The position numbers and the translations under genes are program-made. This document shows, one piece after another, positions 1 through 9,412 of a stretch of DNA of 16,305 nucleotides. Within the stretch, counting starts at the first letter, position 1; the number at the start of each line of letters is the position of its first letter. The notes beneath the pieces were generated by a model. It saw only the letters and a list, made by a program, of their open reading frames with translations. It was not told the origin of the DNA and made no database searches. This stretch comes from JAFAXD01 sp035472475 (lineage in GTDB: Bacteria; Pseudomonadota; Alphaproteobacteria; Rhizobiales; Xanthobacteraceae): the NCBI GenBank assembly GCA_035472475.1, contig DATIPA010000022.1:1-16305 (forward strand), given 5' to 3'.

Positions 1-124
1 CGGCTTCGAGCAGCAGCACACTGACGGCGGGGTCCTGGGTCAGGCGGTTGGCAAGTACGCATCCGGCCGACCCCGCTCCGACGATGACGTAGTCGTAGCT
101 CCCGACCGATTTGGCTTCACTCAT
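1..124 (-). CDS. GMC-family FAD oxidoreductase, N-terminal part (runs off left edge)
   Basis: Reading the minus strand from the ATG at 124-122 gives 41 codons starting MSEAKSVGSYDYVIVGAGSA and continuing into AGCVLANRL and VLLLEA before the window ends. The GAGSAG stretch is the glycine-rich dinucleotide-binding loop of the Rossmann fold, and LLLEA is the strand that ends in the acidic residue binding the FAD ribose; both are standard in the choline dehydrogenase-like GMC family. A good ribosome site (AGGAAGG, a few bases before the ATG) supports the start. It lies 45 bp downstream of a second GMC gene on the same strand, so the two are probably co-transcribed and may be paralogues acting on related alcohols. 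The substrate cannot be inferred, and only about 8% of a typical 530-550 residue protein is visible. Confidence 0.88.
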   Translation of the reverse strand, partial: MSEAKSVGSYDYVIVGAGSAGCVLANRLTQDPAVSVLLLEA

Positions 125-169
125 GGGCCTTCCTCACTGTCAGCTTTATTGGGCTATCACAGGCTATCG

Positions 170-1810
170 CTAAGCCGCGGCGCGCACGCCGGCACCCGCG
201 TCGGCCTTGATCATGTCGGAACCCTTTTCGGCGATCATGATCGTTGGCGCGTTGGTGTTGCCGGACACGAGGTTCGGCATGATCGACGCGTCGACGACGC
301 GCAATCCGGCGATCCCGCGCACGCGCAGCCGCTCGTCCACAACCGCCATCCTGTCCTGACCCATCTTGCAAGTCCCGACCGGGTGATACACCGTGCCAGC
401 GGTCTCACGCGCAGCGGCAAGAAGTTCGTGGTCGGTATCGGCCCCTCCCCCCGGCATGAATTCTTCCGGCGCGAATTTCGCGAGCGCGGGCGCGCTCACG
501 ATCCGCCGGGTGAGGCGTATCGAGTCGACCGCGACACGCTGATCCTCAGGGGTTGAAAGATAATTGTAGCGGATCGCCGGATGCGCGCGTGCATCAGCCG
601 CATTGATGCGGACATAGCCTCGGCTCGTCGGCCGCAGGTTACACGCCGACGCCGTGAAGCCTGCAAATGGCGATGGCGGGCCGCCGAGCTTGGGATAGGT
701 CGCCGGGATCACGTGATATTGGATGTTGGGTGCGTCCTGGGTCGGGTCGCTGCGTGTGAACGCCGTGAGCGTTGCAGGGCCGATTGCAAGCGGTCCGGTG
801 CGCAACAGGATGTATTCGAGACCTATGGCAGCGCGGCGGAGATAGCTGTTCGCGATCTCGTTGAGCGTCGTGGTGTTGCGCACCCGAAAGAGCTGGCGCG
901 GCTGGCAGTGGTCCTGCAGGTTCTCGCCAACCCCGGCGAGCTCATGCCGTACCTCGATGCCATGTTGGTGCAGCAGTGCCGCCGGGCCAACGCCGGAGAG
1001 CTGTAGGATCTGCGGTGACCCGATCGCACCTGCCGCGACAATCACCTCCCTGCGCGCATCGGCGTTGGTCAAACTCTCACCTTGCCAGAACTCGACCGCG
1101 ACCGCGCGCTTGCCGTCGAGGCGCACGCGTTTGACCTGCGCATTGGTCAGCACCCGCAGATTGCGCCGTTCCGCGGCGGGTTTGAGGAATGCAGTCGAGG
1201 TCGACCAGCGGACGCCGCGCCGCTGGGTGACCTGAAAATAAGCGGAGCCCTCATAATTGCCAGCGTTGTAATCGTTGGTCTTGGGGATGCCGACCTCTTC
1301 GGCTGCGTCGCGGAATGCATCGAGGATCTCCCACCGAACCCGCGCATTCTCGACCCGCAATTCGCCGTCACACCCGTGCAGGTCGTCGGCGCCATTGGCA
1401 AAGTCCTCGGACTTCTTGAAGTACGGCAGCACGTCGTCCCACGCCCAGCCGGTATTCCCAAGCTGGCGCCAGACGTCGTAGTCGCGCGGTTGGCCGCGCA
1501 CATAGACCATGCCGTTGATGGAGGACGAGCCGCCCAGCATGCGGCCGCGCGGAACCGGAATTTGTCGCCCGTTGCACTCGGGCTCCGGTTCAGTCTGGTA
1601 GCACCAGTCGGTGCGCGGATTGCCTATCAGGTAGAACAGTCCAAGCGGGACCTTGATCCAGATGTTGTTGTCCTTGCCACCCGCTTCGAGCAGCAGAACC
1701 TTGGTGGCCGGATCAGCGGAGAGCCGGTTTGCCAGCACGCAGCCGGCAGAGCCGGCACCGACGATAATGTAATCGAAGTCCCCGATCGTTCGCGCCGAAC
1801 CGTCACGCAT
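170..1810 (-). CDS. GMC-family choline dehydrogenase-like oxidoreductase
   Basis: A full-length 546-residue flavoprotein of the glucose-methanol-choline family, which oxidises an alcohol to an aldehyde or acid using FAD. Visible landmarks: FAD loop GAGSAG at residues 18-23; the first GMC signature RGRMLGGSSSING at about 88-100; the second signature GAIGSPQILQLSGVGP at about 261-276; and the C-terminal catalytic pair, His476 in YHPVGTCKMG and Asn520 in GNTNAP. The His-Asn spacing of 44 matches the pair known from choline oxidase. No signal peptide is seen, so it should be cytoplasmic. The ATG at 1810 is placed about 13 residues before the FAD loop, as usual for the family; its ribosome site is weak. 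It precedes another GMC gene by 45 bp in the same direction. The name betA would over-claim: many such proteins act on other alcohols or polyethylene glycol-like substrates. Confidence 0.93.
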   Translation of the reverse strand: MRDGSARTIGDFDYIIVGAGSAGCVLANRLSADPATKVLLLEAGGKDNNIWIKVPLGLFYLIGNPRTDWCYQTEPEPECNGRQIPVPRGRMLGGSSSINGMVYVRGQPRDYDVWRQLGNTGWAWDDVLPYFKKSEDFANGADDLHGCDGELRVENARVRWEILDAFRDAAEEVGIPKTNDYNAGNYEGSAYFQVTQRRGVRWSTSTAFLKPAAERRNLRVLTNAQVKRVRLDGKRAVAVEFWQGESLTNADARREVIVAAGAIGSPQILQLSGVGPAALLHQHGIEVRHELAGVGENLQDHCQPRQLFRVRNTTTLNEIANSYLRRAAIGLEYILLRTGPLAIGPATLTAFTRSDPTQDAPNIQYHVIPATYPKLGGPPSPFAGFTASACNLRPTSRGYVRINAADARAHPAIRYNYLSTPEDQRVAVDSIRLTRRIVSAPALAKFAPEEFMPGGGADTDHELLAAARETAGTVYHPVGTCKMGQDRMAVVDERLRVRGIAGLRVVDASIMPNLVSGNTNAPTIMIAEKGSDMIKADAGAGVRAAA

Positions 1811-1896
1811 GATGTCCCGTCAACTCCCGGCCGATTGCTTATCATGGACCGGCGAGCTGAAGCAGGTCTAGTGCGCATTGCAGCAAGGAGCTGAGC

Positions 1897-1927
1897 GCGT
1901 GGGCAGCGCGTGCGGCACTGCCCACGC
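1897..1927 (-). terminator. Stem-loop behind the DUF4396 gene, probable terminator
   Basis: A perfect 10-bp inverted repeat, GCGTGGGCAG (1897-1906) and CTGCCCACGC (1918-1927), encloses an 11-base loop. It lies 13 bases beyond the stop codon of the minus-strand membrane-protein gene and before the downstream GMC gene starts at 1810. The position and strength fit a transcript end. There is no T-run after it on the minus strand, so it is not a textbook intrinsic terminator; it could instead be a 3'-end-stabilising hairpin. Confidence 0.5.
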
Positions 1928-1939
1928 CGCCCAACGCGT

Positions 1940-2761
1940 TTACATCGACCCGGATAGCCAGGCGATCGCGATGCCGACGGCGAGCGCTGCGAAAGAGAGC
2001 AACGTCATCACCGGTATCGACGGATGCGGTTTGGGTGCCTCGTCCATCTTCATGCTCGGTTGGGCGGCCGCAGGTATTGCGGCCGCCATCGCGTGCTCAT
2101 GTCCGGCCATTGGGGCAGCGCGCACCGTCAGCATGCCGTGCTTGAGGTGATAGCTCACCAGCCACCAGTTCATCGGATAGGCCAGGATCGCGCCCACCAA
2201 CAAGGCCATCGACATGACGAACCAGAACACCGGTGAGGCCGGACTGGCGCCTCCCAGATGCATCTTCAGCAGCATCATGGTCGGCACCATGCCGGCCATG
2301 AGCAGGTTCATCGACAGCAATTCGGGAATGAACGTGCTGGTGAGAGAGCGCCAATACGACCCGCCGACCATGTCGCGCATGAACAGCGCCTGGAAGATCG
2401 TCCACCCAAAGCCGAATCCGAGAACATATTCGAGGACGACTTCCCACCACCCGCTGAGATGAAGGGTGCCGGCGAGCGCCGCGCCGACCAGAATGCCGAC
2501 GCCGTCGCCGGCGACACAGTGCATCGTCGAGCCCAGCGTCTGCCGCCAGCGCGCCGCGGTATATTGTTCGTGCAACCCAGGTAACGGTTCACGGCAGCCC
2601 AGCACATAGAGGAACGCGCCGAACACACCCGTGTAGGCAGTCACCAGTACAAAGCCCCACTTGAGAACCGGCGATTCCGGTGTGGTGCGAATGTCGATGG
2701 CGACGAACAGCAATGCCATCGCGGTCAACACAAACCAAAGAAAGATGACGCCGTCCAACAT
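1940..2761 (-). CDS. DUF4396 domain-containing integral membrane protein
   Basis: A 273-residue polytopic membrane protein that I recognise as the DUF4396 family, whose function is unknown. The family core is visible: an N-terminal helix (LDGVIFLWFVLTAMALLFVA), a second helix around residues 35-55 followed by CREPLPG, then the conserved STMHCVAGDGVGILVGA stretch, a helix ending FGFGWTIFQALFMRDM, a helix after FIPELLSMN, and another before the YPMNWWLVSYHLKHGM motif. After about residue 190 comes a polar linker with several His and Met residues (GHEHAM, MKMDE, KPHPS), then a final helix. The linker could bind metal, but that is a guess. A purine-rich site (GGGGGCG) precedes the ATG at 2761. 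It is transcribed away from the LLM gene at 2916 and toward the GMC pair, with a strong hairpin after it, so it may be its own unit. Confidence 0.85.
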   Translation of the reverse strand: MLDGVIFLWFVLTAMALLFVAIDIRTTPESPVLKWGFVLVTAYTGVFGAFLYVLGCREPLPGLHEQYTAARWRQTLGSTMHCVAGDGVGILVGAALAGTLHLSGWWEVVLEYVLGFGFGWTIFQALFMRDMVGGSYWRSLTSTFIPELLSMNLLMAGMVPTMMLLKMHLGGASPASPVFWFVMSMALLVGAILAYPMNWWLVSYHLKHGMLTVRAAPMAGHEHAMAAAIPAAAQPSMKMDEAPKPHPSIPVMTLLSFAALAVGIAIAWLSGSM

Positions 2762-2801
2762 GTCACGCCCCCATAGCTCTGGAGCGGGTATCCTACCTTG
2801 G

Positions 2802-2830
2802 TTGACCGAAAAACGTGACCCACTGATGAA
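2802..2830 (+). promoter_or_regulatory. Possible sigma-70-type promoter for the LLM/SBP operon
   Basis: In the 154-bp divergent gap there is TTGACC (2802-2807), followed after 17 bases by GATGAA (2825-2830). The -35 box is close to the consensus; the -10 box matches at only three positions. It would give an untranslated leader of roughly 80 bases before the start at 2916. This is pattern matching only. Confidence 0.25.
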
Positions 2831-2915
2831 GCCCGATTACCGGCAGCCGCATTGTCGATCGGGCGATGAGATGCCAATCTATCGCTAAAGCGCAGGCCCG
2901 CGAGGAAACTGACCC

Positions 2916-4079
2916 ATGAAGGTTTTCAACTTCCACCTTATGCCCTATCGACACATCGACCTCGACGCGATCGGACGCAACGGGTCCGCCTGGGTCACGC
3001 TCACCAATGCCCACTACGACCCGCAGCTCGGTGCCGAGCTCTATCACGACTACCTCGACCAGATGGAGCTGGCGGATCGCCTCGGCTTTGACGGCGTGTG
3101 CCTTAATGAGCACCACCAGACGGCCTACGGGATGATGCCGATCCCCGGTGTGCTCGCGGGCGCGCTGGCGCGCTCGGTCAAGCGCGCGAAGATCGCCGTG
3201 CTCGGACGCGCCCTGCCATTGCTCAACAACCCGCTGATGGTGGCGGAAGAATACGCCATGCTGGACAACCTGACCCGCGGCCGCTTCATCGCAGGATTCG
3301 TGCGCGGCATCGGCGCCGAATACCACGCCATGGGGATCAACCCGGCGCTGTCGCAGGAGCGCTTCGCCGAAGCGCACGATCTGATCGTACGGGCCTGGAC
3401 CGAACCCGGGCCGTTCGTCTACGCCGGCAAGCACTACCACTTCAACTACGTCAACACCTGGCCGCGGCCCTATCAGTCGCCGCATCCGCCGATCTGGATT
3501 CCATCGCAAGGTTCGGGCTCAACCATCCGCTGGGCCGCGCAGATGCGCTACACCTATTGCCAAACGCTGAGCCCGATCGCGGCGGTGGCGCGCTTCTTCC
3601 AGCTCTACCGCGATGAAGCCGAGAAGGCTGGTTACATTGCATCGCCCGATCAACTCGCGTGGTCGAATACGATCTACGTGGCCGACACCGACGCGAAGGC
3701 GATCCAGGAGGCGCGCCCGCACCTCGAGGCGCTGGTCAACCGCCTGCTGCTGATGCCGCCCGAAATGCTGCTGCCGCCCGGCTACTCCAATTTCGAGACA
3801 ATGGAACGAATCCGTTCGGTCAAGGTGACCGGGAAGGTCCAGACCATCGAAGACCTGATCAAAACCGGCGTGGTCATCATCGGGAGCCCCAACACCGTGC
3901 GCGAGAAACTCGCCGAGTATCAGGACCTCGCCGGGTTCAATACGTCATTGACCAAGACGCAGTTCGGCACCCTGCCCAATGAGATGGTGCGCGCCAACAT
4001 GCAGGCGATCGCTCAGGAAATTCTGCCGGCGTTTCGCGATCGGCTGCCGCAGGGTCAGCAGCGCGCCGCGGCCGAGTAG
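2916..4079 (+). CDS. LLM class flavin-dependent oxidoreductase (luciferase-like monooxygenase)
   Basis: A complete 387-residue protein of the bacterial luciferase-like TIM-barrel fold. These enzymes use reduced FMN or F420 to insert oxygen into, or desulfonate or dehydrogenate, organic substrates, usually in the cytoplasm. Family marks seen: N-terminal beta strand then a helix with QMELADRLGFDGV, the NEHH motif (His66-His67 region), VAEEYAMLDNLTRGRFIAGFVRG around residues 109-131, the EYHAMGINPALSQERFAEA segment, and TWPRPYQSPHPPIWIPSQGS. The ribosome site GAGGAAAC sits a few bases before the ATG. The next gene, a periplasmic binding protein, starts 23 bp downstream, so the pair forms an operon linking uptake with oxidation. 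A homologue of the same subgroup lies at 15700. The true substrate and the source of reduced flavin are unknown; no flavin reductase is seen nearby. Confidence 0.9.
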   Translation: MKVFNFHLMPYRHIDLDAIGRNGSAWVTLTNAHYDPQLGAELYHDYLDQMELADRLGFDGVCLNEHHQTAYGMMPIPGVLAGALARSVKRAKIAVLGRALPLLNNPLMVAEEYAMLDNLTRGRFIAGFVRGIGAEYHAMGINPALSQERFAEAHDLIVRAWTEPGPFVYAGKHYHFNYVNTWPRPYQSPHPPIWIPSQGSGSTIRWAAQMRYTYCQTLSPIAAVARFFQLYRDEAEKAGYIASPDQLAWSNTIYVADTDAKAIQEARPHLEALVNRLLLMPPEMLLPPGYSNFETMERIRSVKVTGKVQTIEDLIKTGVVIIGSPNTVREKLAEYQDLAGFNTSLTKTQFGTLPNEMVRANMQAIAQEILPAFRDRLPQGQQRAAAE

Positions 4080-4102
4080 CGGAAGGAAGGGAGGAGAAGG
4101 CC

Positions 4103-5074
4103 ATGCGCATGGTGCAGCTTGCGGCGGCGTGGGTCGCGGGCGCTTCCTTGCTGGCCGGCGCCACACCCAGCTGGCCGCAGGACTATCCGACGCGCGAAAT
4201 CCGCACGATCTGCCCGTTCGCCCCGGGAACCGGCGCCGATATCGTGGTGCGCTACTACGCCGCCAAGCTCGCCGAGGTTGCCGGCAAGCCGGTCATCACC
4301 GAGAACCGGCCCGGCGCGCAAGGCCTGCTCGGAACCGAAGCTGTCGCTCGGGCAAAACCCGATGGCTACACGATTTCCATCAATCCGGTGGCCTCGACCA
4401 TGGCGGCCGCGGTTCACATCTTCAAGACACTGTCGTTCGATCCACTGAAGGACTTCGAGTTCGGCGGGACCTTGCTGTCCACGTCGTTCGTGCTGGTGGT
4501 CACCCCAAAGGATTCGATCCGCACGGTCGCCGACCTTACCAAATATCTGAAGGAAAAGAAGAGCGATGCCTTCTATGGCGGCTCGACCAACACCGGCATC
4601 GTCGCGTCCGAGCTCTACAAGAACGCAATCGGCGTCGACGCCAAGCGCGTGAACTACCGCAGCGCCTTCGACGCCTTGAACGAAATGGCGAATGGAAACA
4701 TCGATTTTTATTTCACCGACGCCACCACCGCCTTGGGTCAGATCGCAGCCGGACGCTACCGGCCGTTGGCGGTCACCGGACCGAAGCGTAGCAAGGCGCT
4801 GCCCGACGTACCGACCATGACCGAGGCCGGCATCCCGATGGACTTCGCGCCCTGGTGGGGAACGATCATGCCGGCAAACACGCCGAAGCCGATCGTAGCG
4901 AAGCTGACCGCGTGGATGGACAAGGTTTCGGCCTTCCCCGAGACCGTCGAGTTTCTCATCCGCAACGGCCTTGATCCTCTGCCGGGCGACGCGACGCTCC
5001 TGCGTGCCATGCTGATCCGCGATACCCAGCGCTGGGGTGACTGGGTCAAGCTCGCGCAGATCGAGGCGCAGTGA
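4103..5074 (+). CDS. Bug/TTT-family tripartite tricarboxylate transporter substrate-binding protein
   Basis: A 323-residue periplasmic receptor. Residues 1 to about 26 form a signal peptide (basic start, hydrophobic stretch LAAAWVAGASLLAGA, cleavage near WPQ-DYP). The mature protein begins with DYPTREIRTICPFAPGTGAD, the typical Bug-family first strand and ligand loop, then ENRPGAQGLLGTEAVARAKP, DGYT, the GG-STNTGIVASELYK region, RSAFDALNEMANGNIDFYF, RPLAVTGPKRS, and LPDVPTMTEAG. This set is diagnostic of the tctC-like Bug family, whose members bind small carboxylates and similar compounds. A very purine-rich stretch (GGAAGGAAGGGAGGAGAAGG) before the ATG supports the start. The gene follows the LLM monooxygenase by 23 bp. 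No TctA or TctB membrane partner is present in the window, which is common for these often orphan receptors. Confidence 0.92.
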   Translation: MRMVQLAAAWVAGASLLAGATPSWPQDYPTREIRTICPFAPGTGADIVVRYYAAKLAEVAGKPVITENRPGAQGLLGTEAVARAKPDGYTISINPVASTMAAAVHIFKTLSFDPLKDFEFGGTLLSTSFVLVVTPKDSIRTVADLTKYLKEKKSDAFYGGSTNTGIVASELYKNAIGVDAKRVNYRSAFDALNEMANGNIDFYFTDATTALGQIAAGRYRPLAVTGPKRSKALPDVPTMTEAGIPMDFAPWWGTIMPANTPKPIVAKLTAWMDKVSAFPETVEFLIRNGLDPLPGDATLLRAMLIRDTQRWGDWVKLAQIEAQ

Positions 5075-5104
5075 CACTCGCGATCTTGGTTCCTTCGATC
5101 TCCA

Positions 5105-5386
5105 ATGAGCATTCGGATCCGGAACAGCTTCCTGATCACGGCGCCGGCTGAGCAGGCCTGGACCGTGCTCAACGATATCGAGCGAGTGGCATCGTGCGTT
5201 CCCGGTGCGAAGTTGATCGAGATCGCCGGCGATAACATCTACAAAGGTCGGATCGCGGTCCGGCTTGGCCCCGTCCTCGCGGGCACCAGAATTGCGTTCG
5301 CGAGGCTGATCACCGCGGACAAAGGTTTTCGGAGCGAATGCCTCAGTCGGGGGCCCGCAGCCGATACCCGATGCCGGTTTCGGTGA
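5105..5386 (+). pseudogene. Truncated CoxG/SRPBCC-like protein (N-terminal fragment)
   Basis: An open frame of 93 codons begins 30 bp after the SBP gene. Its first roughly 60 residues resemble the CoxG (carbon monoxide dehydrogenase subunit G-like) branch of the SRPBCC fold: FLITAPAEQAWTVLNDIERV, then ASCVPGAKLIEIAGDNIYKG and RIAVRLGPVLAG. After about residue 60 the resemblance fades, and the frame ends inside the 3' end of kdpE on the opposite strand (44-bp overlap). A normal family member has about 150-200 residues, so two thirds of the fold, including the C-terminal helix, is absent. No clear ribosome site precedes the ATG. I read it as a gene remnant cut where the kdp block joins the catabolic genes; a short functional protein is less likely. 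CoxG-like genes often accompany LLM and hydrolase genes in such clusters, which fits its position. Confidence 0.65.
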
Positions 5387-6028
5387 GAATGTGTTGTGGC
5401 CGTTCCGGATCGGTCTCAATCTTCTGCCGGAGCTGGCGCACATAGACCCGCAGGTACTGCGAATCGGTCAGATCGTTCCACAGCTCGCGCAGCAGGAATT
5501 TGTGGGTCAGGACCTTGCCGGCATGCTGCACCAATACGCGCAACAACTCGTATTCCTTCGGCGATAGTTTCACGTCCTTGTCGCCGACCTTGACCAGCCG
5601 ACGCACCAGATCAACGGTGAGATCGCCTTCCCGGAACACGGGCCGTTCGCCGTGCACCTGCAGTTGGTGGCGCAGCGCGGCCCGGATGCGAGCGAGCAGC
5701 TCCTCCATGCCGAACGGCTTGGTGACGTAGTCGTCGGCGCCGAGGTCGAGCGCGGCGACCTTTGCAGCCTCATCGCCGCGGCTCGATAAAACGACGATCG
5801 GCACGCCTTCATTCTGGGCGCGCATCTGCCGCAGCAATTCAAGCCCCTGCATGTCGGGCAGCCCGAGATCGAGGATCACGAGGTCGGGCTTGCTCCCCAT
5901 CAGCTCGAGCGCGGTCTTGCCGTTGGGTGCATCGAGCACGTCGTATCCCTGAGTGCCGAGTCCCATGCGTAGCAGCTTGCGGATCGGCGGCTCGTCGTCG
6001 ACGATCAGCACGCGGAGCGCGGGCGCAC

Positions 6029-6032
<4 letters not shown>
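5343..6032 (-). CDS. kdpE: KdpE, response regulator of the kdp operon
   Basis: A 229-residue OmpR/PhoB-type regulator. The receiver domain (about 1-120) has the acidic pair Asp12-Asp13, the phosphoacceptor Asp55 in VILDLGLPD, Ser84 in VLSSRGDE, and Lys105 in YVTKPFGMEEL. The C-terminal winged helix (about 130-227) has LSPKEYELLRVLVQHAGKVL, LLRELW, and YLRVYVRQLRQKIE...RPQHILTETGIGYRL, typical of KdpE. When phosphorylated by KdpD it activates the kdp promoter. Its ATG overlaps the kdpD stop in an ATGA junction, without a strong ribosome site of its own, so translation is probably coupled. It is the last gene of the operon. Its 3' end meets the truncated CoxG fragment head-on, and no terminator could be seen there. 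Confidence 0.96.
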
Positions 6033-8743
<2,711 letters not shown>

Positions 8744-8764
8744 CGTCCGCTGCGTGCTGCGGCG

Positions 8765-8799
8765 ACCCCGGCGTCTCGGGTTTCAGACGGCGAACCGGG
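8765..8799 (-). other. Stem-loop between kdpC and kdpD
   Basis: In the 58-bp gap between kdpC and kdpD, CCCCGGCGTCT (8765-8775) can pair with AGACG (8784-8788) and, after a 5-base bulge (8789-8793), with CCGGGG (8794-8799), giving an 11-bp interrupted GC-rich stem with an 8-base loop. There is no following T-run, so it is not a classical terminator. It could reduce read-through or stabilise the kdpFABC message so that structural subunits are made in excess of the sensor-regulator pair. The pairing is visible; the function is inferred. Confidence 0.45.
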
Positions 8800-8801
8800 G
8801 C

Positions 8802-9401
8802 CTATTTGGCGCCGTCGAGGGCCATGTTGAGCGCTAGCACGTTGACCCGGGGCTCGCCAAGGAGGCCAAGCAGGCGGCCCTCGACATGCGCATTGACCAG
8901 TTCGCGAAGACGATCTTCGGGCAGATTGCGGGCCTTGGCCACGCGCGGCACCTGGAACAGCGCCGCTTCCGGCGTGATGTGCGGATCGAGGCCGCCTCCG
9001 GTCGTGGTCACGAGATCGATCGGAACCGGCGCCGAGGGATTTTCCGCCTTCAATTTGTCGACGTCAGCTTTGACCCGATCGATCAGCGCCTTGTTGGTTG
9101 GTCCCAGATTCGAACCGCCCGAGTTGGCCGCGTTGTAGGGCGCCGGAACGGTCTTGGTCGAGTCATTGGGATCCGGAGCCGTGGTCGCGGACGGGCGGCC
9201 GTGGAAGTACTTGTCGCTGGTGAACTCCTGACCGATCAGCGCCGAGCCGACGACCTTTCCGTCGACTTCGACCAGGCTGCCTTGCGCCTGCTTCGGGAAC
9301 AGCACTCCTGCAATTCCTGTCATGACCAGCGGATAAACCAGGCCAGTGATCAGGGTAAGCGCGATCACGAGCACGATCGCCGGGCGGATTTCCTTCAACA
9401 T
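8802..9401 (-). CDS. kdpC: KdpC, potassium-transporting ATPase subunit C
   Basis: A 199-residue subunit (E. coli: 190). It has a single N-terminal transmembrane helix (about residues 7-35, VLVIALTLITGLVYPLVMTG) followed by a periplasmic domain with the family motifs GQEFTSDKYFHGRPS, the SGGSNLGPTNKAL segment, and LVTTTGGGLDPHITPEAALFQVPRVA. KdpC sits at the periplasmic face of the KdpFABC complex and supports high-affinity K+ binding. The ribosome site (GAGGAGAAG) overlaps the end of kdpB; the gap is 11 bp, so expression is linked to kdpB. The C-terminal LVNAHVEGRLLGLLGEPRVNVLALNMAL is complete, with no sign of truncation. Confidence 0.97.
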   Translation of the reverse strand: MLKEIRPAIVLVIALTLITGLVYPLVMTGIAGVLFPKQAQGSLVEVDGKVVGSALIGQEFTSDKYFHGRPSATTAPDPNDSTKTVPAPYNAANSGGSNLGPTNKALIDRVKADVDKLKAENPSAPVPIDLVTTTGGGLDPHITPEAALFQVPRVAKARNLPEDRLRELVNAHVEGRLLGLLGEPRVNVLALNMALDGAK

Positions 9402-9412
9402 GACGCTTCTCC

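Noticed and set aside
151..170. GGCTATC repeated twice between the two GMC genes
   Set aside because: Only seven bases long with two copies; not enough to call a repeat element or operator.
1082..1894. A 270-codon plus-strand open frame opposite the GMC gene
   Set aside because: The minus-strand GMC gene has all family motifs across this region; the plus frame is an antisense shadow.
4055..5443. A 462-codon minus-strand open frame over the SBP gene and coxG fragment
   Set aside because: It shadows the well-supported Bug-family gene and has low-complexity Arg/Gly/Asp composition, without recognisable motifs.
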